Assembly: GCA_905236045.1 (NCBI GenBank)
Contig: CAJOOG010000084.1
Location: 1 to 35,689 of the forward strand
Length of the DNA stretch: 35,689 nt
Direction: 5' to 3'
Origin: an uncultured Denitrobacterium sp.
GTDB taxonomy: Bacteria; Actinomycetota; Coriobacteriia; Coriobacteriales; Eggerthellaceae
The translations under genes were made by a program, and so were the position numbers. Each line of letters starts with the position of its first letter. Position 1 is the first letter of the stretch. The notes beneath the pieces were generated by a model. It saw only the letters and a list, made by a program, of their open reading frames with translations. It searched no databases and was not told where the DNA came from. Positions 12,701 through 21,700 of the stretch are shown piece after piece.

Positions 12701-15700
12701 CCAGGTGTTCAGGCCCGTGACCTTCACCAAATCCTCGTCGCCGTCGAACAGACCCGAGAGCGAGGTGACATCGTCGCCGATGACCATGCCCTCGACGTTG
12801 GCCTCGATGAGGTTGGTGTAGCCGGCGAACCAGCGCTCGGGATTGTTGATCGTGAGGTTGCCGATGAACTGGACGTATTGGATTTCGTCATAGTCGTAGA
12901 GGGCGTCGTTGTATGCACCCCACGGCGCCGTGTCGGTGAACCAGGGCAGCTCCTCGTAGGTCTCGTCGACGTAGTTCCTGTAGGCGTTGTAGGACCCGGT
13001 GTCGGAGAGCAGGCCGATGACGAGCGTCTGGGAATCCGGATAGTACTTCCACCACGCGTAGGGGTTGCTGGGGAATTCGTTGCCGCCGGTCTGATCGGCG
13101 ATCCACACGTAGGAGTAATAGGTGGCATCCGGGTCGGCGTCGGTCGGGTTGGTGGGCTCCAGGACGGTGTGAATCGGATAGATGTGCACCAGGTCGAGCG
13201 TGGTGCCGTACCAATCCTTGTCCGCGTCGATGCGCTTCCAGCCGCCGAGCGCCGCGCCGCGCTGGACGATATTGAAGACCGAGCCGTCAGCGTTGCGGTC
13301 CTTGCCCAGGCTCGTGCCCTCGAGCACGTTGTCCATGCCGAGCACGATGGTGCACAGACCGGGGGTGGTCATGAACATGTCGGTGATGACGACGCCGTCG
13401 AGCGTGTCGAGGTTCCAATCCGTCAGGTAGATGGTGGCCAGCGCGGAGGCGCCCTCGAACATGCTCGTGAGGTCTACCGGATCGGCCACGGTGGAATCGG
13501 TGCCGACGTGCCACAGCTTGCCGGCGCTGGCGTCCTGCAGGCCCGTGTTGTCGTAGAACATGTAGCTGAAGTCGCGCACGTTGCGCACTTCCCATCCGCT
13601 GATGTAGTTCAGCGAGGGCACGCTGGTGGTGTAGGCGAACATGTAGGACATGTCGGTGGCGCTGGCGGTGTTCCAGTTGAGGTCGACGGTGGGGTTGATG
13701 GACTCCATGCCGCTGAAGGTATAACTATAGTTGGTAACGTCGTCGACATCCCAGTTCTTGATGCTGTCGAGGGTGGAGAGCTCCTTGCAATTGCGGAAGG
13801 TCTCCTGCAGGCTGGTGACGTTGCCCGTGTCCCAATCGGCCACGCCGGAGATGGTCTCGAGCTCGTCGCAGTTCTTGAAGAGGCGCTCGAAGCTTTCCAC
13901 GTCGCCTGTGAGCAGGCCGTCGCCGTGGAAGATCTCGAAGTCGTAGACATGCAGCAGGAAGAGGTTCTCGATGTCGACGGTGCGAGCGCCCCAGACCGTA
14001 TGCCCGCAGGAGCTGTAGAGGCAGACGTTGATGTAGTAGTTCGCGGTCGTATCGGTGGTTATCTCGGTGTAGGCATCGGCGAAGCCGTCGGGGGAATCGC
14101 CCAGGTCGATATGAGCGGAATGGGACGAGTCGTGCGAGTGACCAGCCGCGGTGGAGAGATCGAAGCCGGGCGAGCCCGTATAGGCGGAGGTGTTTTTGTA
14201 CTCGAAGGCGAGCGCGTACCTCTCCTCTCCCATGAGCTCGAAGGCCTGGGAGTAGGCGTAGCCGGTCCACCATTCTCTCAACAAGGACCAACGGTGGGCG
14301 GAGCGAATCTGGACGTTGGAGTGGTAGCCGCTGAAGATGGCGTAGGACCATTGGTCGGAGCCGCCACTGTCGGCGAGCGTGTAGGTGGAGAAGCCGAGTT
14401 CGCGATCCTTCTCCGACATGATGTTGTTCCAGCCGGTGAACTCGGTCTCGTAGTCTTCCAGATAAGACAGGTCGAACCAGCCCTTCAGCTGCTCGACGGT
14501 GATATCGCCGTTGGCGGTGCTCACCTCGAAGCTCTGGAAGCGGCCGTAGGCCACGCGCCAGGGCAGATTCTCCTCCGCCACGTCGAGCGTGCGGCTGATG
14601 CCGAGAGGAGAGTACTTGCCCACGATGTTGGTAGCGCCCGCGGCGTTCTCCTGCTTTACGAACGCGCCGATGGTGAGGGCGCCGGTGTCTTTCACGTACT
14701 TCCACCAGATGTTGGCGTTCTCCTCGAACTTGCCGCCGATGGTGGTGGAATCCCACGTGTAGGTGTGCGAGTACTGCACCGGGCTGCCGTCGAGCTGGAC
14801 GCCGCCCGTGGCCCCGTAGCGCTCCATCAGGCGCTGGGTGTAATCGAACCAATCGAAGTCGGTGTCGCCGGTCTCCGCGGGGGCGTCGAGCGCGGTGCCC
14901 ATAATCCAACGGCCGTCGTAGATGTCGTGGAACTTCTCGCCGTCCTCGTAGTCGTTATCGGCGATGCGCGTGCCCAGGTTCGTGCCGATGAGCACGGCCT
15001 TCGGGCCGAGCGTGATGCTCTTCAGGGCGCCGTAGCGCTGCCCCATGCCCTTGAAGGCATCGCCCACACCGCCCGCCCCTGCGGCCATGGCGCTGGTCAT
15101 GTCCCAATTCTTGATGTCGAGGGTCTCGATGTCGCGCGTGCCGTAGAAGGCGCGACTGAAGTCGGTGACGGTGTTGGTCACCCAGGTGCTGATGAACTTC
15201 ACGCTCGCGAGATTGACGGCACCGTCGAAGAGCTCCGCGAAGCTCTCGCAGGCCGAGGTGTTGACGCCCTTGCCGTTGAAGGTGAGCAGGCCGGTGTGGG
15301 CGTAGGACGTGGTCGTGGTGGTCCCGCCTTCGGTCGTGGAGACGTCGAAGGAGCCGAACCAGTTATGCAGCGTCTTGGGCTTGAAGGTCTTGCTGTCGTC
15401 GGCACCGGTGATGACCTCCGTGATGGAGTTCACATTCGGGAGCAAATCGCGCCAAGGCAGCTCCGAGCCGTCCTCGGTGATATAGGCGTCCGCGGTGTCG
15501 GAGCCGATGCGCAGCAGGCCCACGTGCAGGCCGGTCGTGCCTTCGCGGACGACGCCCGTGTAGCGCCACCACACATCGTGGCTGCTCGTGAAGCGGCCAC
15601 CGAGATTGCCGTCGTCCCACAGATAGGTGATCTCGCCCGTCTCGCTGGAGTAGAGCGCGGAGGCCGTGCTCGTGGGGCCGGTGGAGGGATAGTCGTTGGA

Positions 15701-18700
15701 CAAATCCGTGGAGCTGCCGAACCAGAAGTCGTGAATCCACGTGCCGTCTTTGGGGGTGCGCTTGTAGAGCGTCTCGTCGAGGCCGCTGCCCTTGAGCACG
15801 ACCTTCTTCCCCACCGTGATGCTATAGAGGCTCTCGTCGCCCTCGAACATGCCGGCCACGCGCGCCTCCGGGCAGTCAAGGCCGCCCATGTCCCAGCTGC
15901 CGATGGTGACGTAGGCGAGCTTGGACATGTTGGCGAACAGGCCGGCGAAGCTGCCTGTGAGGCTCGTGCAGCCGGAGACGTCCATGAGGTCGCCCTCGAA
16001 CTCGGTCGCCCCGGACATGCCCGCGAACCAGCAGGTAAGGTCCGTCGGCACGATCTCGCTCTCGACGATGATGCGGGTGACCTTGGAGAGATCGGCGATA
16101 GCGTCGTACCAGGGCATGGCGGCGCTGGAATAGACGGGGTCGCCCGAGCCGTTCAGGGTGAGCGTGCCGGCTTCGAAGACGGTCTTGACCGAACCGTCGT
16201 CGCAGCCGATGCTGAGCTGGCCCGCGATGATGTCGTTGGAGGCATCCGCCGCCTTGTGGAAGACCCACCAGGCGTTGGGGTTGCTCGGGAAACGGCCGCC
16301 CAGGTTGTCGCCGTCCCACTTGTAGGTATGGCGCAGGAGCAGGCTGGAGGAGACGGAAGAGGGGTAGCGGGCCACCAGATTGGCGGTGCTGTCGAACCAG
16401 GCCACATCGCCGGCGAGCATGGCCGCCGCCGTCGCGGAAACGGATTCCTGCTGCACCCAGCGCCCGGCCGTGGCCGCACGCGCGGCGAGCTCGGTGCCGG
16501 GGGTGGCATCGGTGAGGTCGGCATCCTTGGCCAGCCCGAGACCCGTGCCCTCGAGCACGACGTCCTTCTCGAGGGTGATCTCAGAGAGGCTCGGGAGGTC
16601 CGCGAGCATGTTGTCGCGTGCAAGCGAGTCGGTCCAGACCCAGTTGGTGAGGTTCAACGTGGTGAGCGCCAGGGAGCCCGCGAAGAGGCTCTCGAGGCTC
16701 TGCGTGGCCGCCGTGGCGTCCATGACGATATTGGTGCCGTTGAAGGTCTCGAGGCCCAGATAGTCCTCGAACCAGCCGGCGAGCGACTGGAGGATGACGC
16801 GGTAGGTGACGCCGTCCTTGGCGGAGGTCATGGGCGTGGCGGTGACGCCGACGACGCCCTTCTCCGCGCCCTTGGCCCTGAAGTCGTTGAGGGCGGCGAT
16901 CTCGGTATACTTGTTATTGAGCCAGTTGGCGTTGTAGCCCGGATAGACCGCGGCGATTTCGCCGACCGTGGGAATGGGATCGCTCGCGAGCACCCAGGGC
17001 AGCGGGTCGGTCGCGAGGTCGTTGACGTACGGGTCGACGTTCTCGACGTAGAGCGAGGTGTTGGAATCGGAGACTTCCGCATCGTCCAGGCCGAAGGTGA
17101 GCATGCCGGTGGAGGCGTTCCACTTCCACCAGGCGTTGTCGTTGGTCTTGAAGCGGCCCTGGTAGACGCCCTCCTGCCAGATGTAGTAGGCGCCCAGGCC
17201 ATCGGTGCCCGCGCCGTGGATGTTGGAGGTGTCGCTGTAGCGGCGCACGAGGTCCTGCGTAGAGCCGAACCACGGGTCGTAGGAGTAAGGCGCCTTCGCG
17301 GTGCCGTGCGTAATGCGCAGCCAACTGCCGCGGTTGGCCGCGCGGCCGTCGTAGGCCGTAACCGAGTCGAGTCCCGGCGCGTCGCCCGTGACGACGGCAT
17401 CGAGGCCGGTGTCGGCCAGGCAGACGTCGGGACCCAAGATCATGGCCGTAAGCCCGTCGCAGCCGTAGAGCATGTCGGTGCGGTCGGCTGAGGCATCCAT
17501 GCTCCAGCTGTGGATGTCGAGCGTGCGGATGGACGAATCGCCCTTGAACATGTTGGCGAAGGAGTCGACATGGGAGACGTTCCACGAATCGATGCCGTGG
17601 AGCGTGATGAGGTTCGGGCAGTCCTCGAAGAGGCTCTCGAGCGTGGTCGTGTAAGGGGGATTCAAGGCCGAGGAGGGAGAATCGTCGGAGATGGCAAGGC
17701 CGCTGCCGTCGAACTCCTCGAGCGCATGGTAGCCGGCGAACCAGCGGGCGAAGTTGGTGCCCGTCATGATGACGCCGGAGTGGAAGGTAACGAAGCGGAC
17801 CTTATCGGCACCGATGCCGGAGGCCAGAATCGTGGCGCCGTCCTGCGTCCAGGGCGTCTCCAACGCCGTCTCGGTGATGACGTGGTCCGCGGAGGCGGCC
17901 AAGTCCGTAAGGCCGATCTCCAGGCTGCCCGTGGAATGCTCGTCGTCTTCCCACTCGAAGGTCCACCAGGCGTTGTCGTTCACGAAACGGCCGCGCAGCT
18001 TGTCCTTCTGCCAGCTGTACAGGTGGACGGACGCGTAGTTGGCGGCGGTCGCGCGCGCGGCGGCGGTAGAGCTGGGGTAGACGGCCTCTATATTGGCCGT
18101 GGTGCCGAACCAGTCGCCGTTGGTGTCGCGATCCCAAGATCCGTAGCAGGGATAGCGCGTGCTGGTGGAGCTGAAGCCGGTGTCGTCGAGGACGATGGCG
18201 TCGTTGACGTAGAGCCTCTCCAGGCTCTCCACTCCGTTCAGCATGTCCTCGTGGGAGACGACCGTATCGGTGCGCATGCGCCAACCGGAGAGGTCGAGGG
18301 TGATGAGGTCGACGGCGTTCTGGAACATGCCGTCGAAATAGAGCACGCCGGAGACGTCCCAGTTGCCGAGAGCGGTAAGGTCCGTCATGCCGGTGTCCTT
18401 GAAGGCGAACGCCATGTCGGCGACGGAGGCGGTATCCCAATTCGCCAAACCCGTGATGGTCTTGAGGGCGGGCGTGTTCTCGAACACGGACTCCAGGGAG
18501 GTGACCTGGGACGTGGAGATGCCGCGCACATCGGCGGAGACGAGCGAGGTGTAGCCCTTGAACAGACCGGCCAGACTGCTGGTCGTCGTGGGGGGAGTCG
18601 CGGTGCTGTCCGTGTACGGGACGAGGCCGAGCTTGGCGGAGCCGTCGGCGAAGCACTGCGCCGTGAAGCTGGTCACCTTCGCGAGGCCCTTGGCGGGGGT

Positions 18701-21700
18701 GTCGATGGAGGGATCCGTGAGCGCGTAGACCCGGTAGAGCACATCGGCCCACAGGCACGTATCCGGCGTGAGGGCAAGCGTGAGCGCAGAAGAGCTGTCG
18801 GTGCCGAGCGTGAGGGTGCCCGTGGCCTCGTTGACCGTGGTCGTCGGGTCGTCCTCGGTGACGGTGTACTTCCACCAGATGAGGTCGTTATCGTAGCGGC
18901 CGCTGTAGACGCGGGGCTTCCACGTGTAGACCACGTCCGCACCCCAGTTGCGCGAAATCGCGGGATAACGGCGAATGAGATCCTGGCTGGGACCGAACCA
19001 ACTGGCCGTAGCGTTGATGTCGAGGCCGGTACGCTCCCAGGAACCGTAGAGCTGCGAGCGGGTGTCGCCCGCGGCCTGGCCGAGGTTGGTGTCCGTGAGG
19101 ATGACGCCGTTGCCCAGGGTGAGCGTGGTGATGCCGCCCGCGCCGGAGAGCATGTCGGTGCGGGGGGCCGAGGCGGGCATGTCCCAGCCGGAAATATCGA
19201 GCTGCGCGATGCCGCTGGCGTTCTGGAACATGCCGATGAAACCATTCGTGCTGCCCGCCGCGGTGACATCCCAATCGGCGATGTTGGTGAGACCGGAGAG
19301 GTTGCGGTTGTTCGCGAACATATATGAGAAGTCGGTGACCCTGCTGGTATCCCACATATCCAGGCCGCTGATGGTCTGCAGCAACGTGCCTTCGGTAGAG
19401 CCGTCGAAGAGATGCGACATATTAGTAATGCGCGAGGTATTCCAGTTCGCCAGACCGGAGACGGTGTCGAGCAAGGTGCAGTTGTAGAGGAACTTCTCCA
19501 TCGAGGTGGCGTTGGAGAGATCGAGCCCGCCGCCGATGAAGGTCTCGAGGTTCTTGTAGTTGGCGAACCACATCTCGGGACTGTCGGGGGCGACGCTGTA
19601 GCCGTCGACGCTGTTGCCCTCGATCTCGACGAAGCGAATCATGTTGCGCGCGTAATTCTTCTGCGCTTCGGTGGCCGAGGCGCCGCCCTTGCCGAGCACG
19701 CCGAGCCAGGGCAGGTCGTCGTAGTCCTCGGTGACGTGAATGTCGGCGCCGGAGCCATGGCCGATGGTGAGCGTGGAGGTCTTGGCGTCCCACTCCCACC
19801 AGACGTTGCCGTTGCTAGTGAAGGTGTTGCGCAGGATGGTGGTATCGAAGAGGTACAGGGCCGGCCCAAGCGTCGCGCCGTCGGACGTGGCGGCGGTGTA
19901 GCGCGAGACGAGGTTGGCGGAGCTGCCCATCCAGGAGTCCGTGTCGGAGTTCTGGCGCACCCAGGTGCCGTTGTCCACCGTATGCGCGGCGAGCGTGTCG
20001 AGCCCCGTGCCGACCAGGCGCGCGCCGTTATCGAGCGTGAGGTTGAGCAGGCCGGTGACCGTGGCGAGCATGCCGCCGACGCTCGAGGAGTTCATGACCC
20101 AGCCGGTGAGGTCGATGGACGTGACGGCGGTGTCGTAGGCGAAGAGATTGGCGAGCGAGCTGGTGCCCGAGACGTCCATGCCGTCGCCGTAGAACGTGAT
20201 GAGGTTCGTGTAGCCCTGGAACCACTGGGAGAGGTTCTGCGGGGCCACGTTGTTCCTGCACGCCACGTATTTGATGTCGGTCGCCTTGGCGATGGCCACG
20301 CCGTCGATGACCTCCTCCCAGGGAAGCGCGATGGTGACCGTGCCGTCGTTGGCGACGGAGCGCGTCTCGTAGACCGTCTTGCCGAGGGTCTCCCCCGTTT
20401 CGTTGTCGTCCGCGCCGATGGTGAGCACGGCCGCCGTGGGGTCGTAGGTCCACCAGGTATTGTCGTTGCTGAAGCGGGCGCCACGGTAGTCGCTGGTCCA
20501 GACATAGGTGGCATCGCCGTGGGCGGCGCCGACGAACGAGGTCGCGCTGGCATAGCGCGTCTCGAGGTTCTGCGAGTTGCCGAACCAGGGATCCTGGTCG
20601 ACCCTGTTCGTGCGCTCCCACACGCCGACGGTACGTCCGCGGCCGTTGATGTCCGAGAGGCCGGTGCCGGCGAGCACCGTGCCATCGGAGACGGAGAGCC
20701 TGGCGAGGCTCGTGCAGCCCCTGAACATATGAGAGAGGTCGGAGGCGGAGACCATGCTCCAACCCGTGAGGTCGATGGCGGCAAGGGCGCCGTCCCCATC
20801 GAAGATGCCTGAGAAGTCGGTGACGCTGGAGACGTCGAGCCCGCTGGCGTCGACCGACAGCAAGTTCTTGTATCCGGCGAACCAGGAGGCGACCGTCGTG
20901 CTGGGAACCACGGCGGGGGCGGACTGGAAGAAGCCGGGCATCGAACCTTCGGTTTCGGTCTTGAAGACCACATGGACGATTTCGGATGTGGGAACGGCGG
21001 CGAGCCACGGAAGACGCAAAGACACCGACGCATCCAGACCGATTACTCCGTCGGGAGTTTCGTTAACGATATAATCGCCATTAGGGCAGTTATCGATGTC
21101 GGTAACGATATAAAGCGTATCTGCCGCATCGTCGAAATCCCACAGGACGCCTTCGTTGCTCTCCCATGTGCCGCAGGCATGGAACTTATAGGTGATGGAA
21201 AAAGATTCGAGCGTCGAGGCGGAACCGGGGTAGCGGGCCACGAATTCCGAGCCCTTGCCGGACCACAGGCTCATCTCGCTCGCGTCTACGGAAGCCGCCT
21301 CCCAGACGCCCAAGCCGTCCTTGCGGCTCGAAATGCGGTCGATGCCGGTATCGGTGAGGCAGGTGTTCGCAGCGAGTTTGATGGACTTCAGAGCCGTCAT
21401 GCCGGCGAGCATGTCGTGGCAATACGTAGTGGAAAGCTCCCCGGCGGGCACGTTCGTGGCGCCGTGGAATCCGGTCAGATCGAGCGTGACGATCGAGGAG
21501 CATTGGTCGAACATGTCCAGGAAACTGGTGGCCGAATCGGTTGACCAGGCGTCGAGCTGCACCAAAGTGGTGAGCTTCGTGTCGCCCTGGAACATGCGCT
21601 CGAACGTGGTCGTGGAGGAAACGTCGAGCCCCCTGCCGTCGAAGTACGTGAGCTTCGTGTAGTTCATGAACCACTCGGTGAGGACGTAGGGGCAGATGGT

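Noticed and set aside
5987-17491. Plus-strand reading frame of 3,834 codons
   Set aside because: Same mirror effect, caused by absence of TTA, CTA and TCA in the real gene. Its repeated words (such as G-D-V-G or E-H-A-G) are reverse complements of DUF285 repeats.
17510-20812. Two more long plus-strand frames (17510-19327, 19412-20812)
   Set aside because: Further mirror frames of the adhesin; no ribosome sites or recognisable domains.
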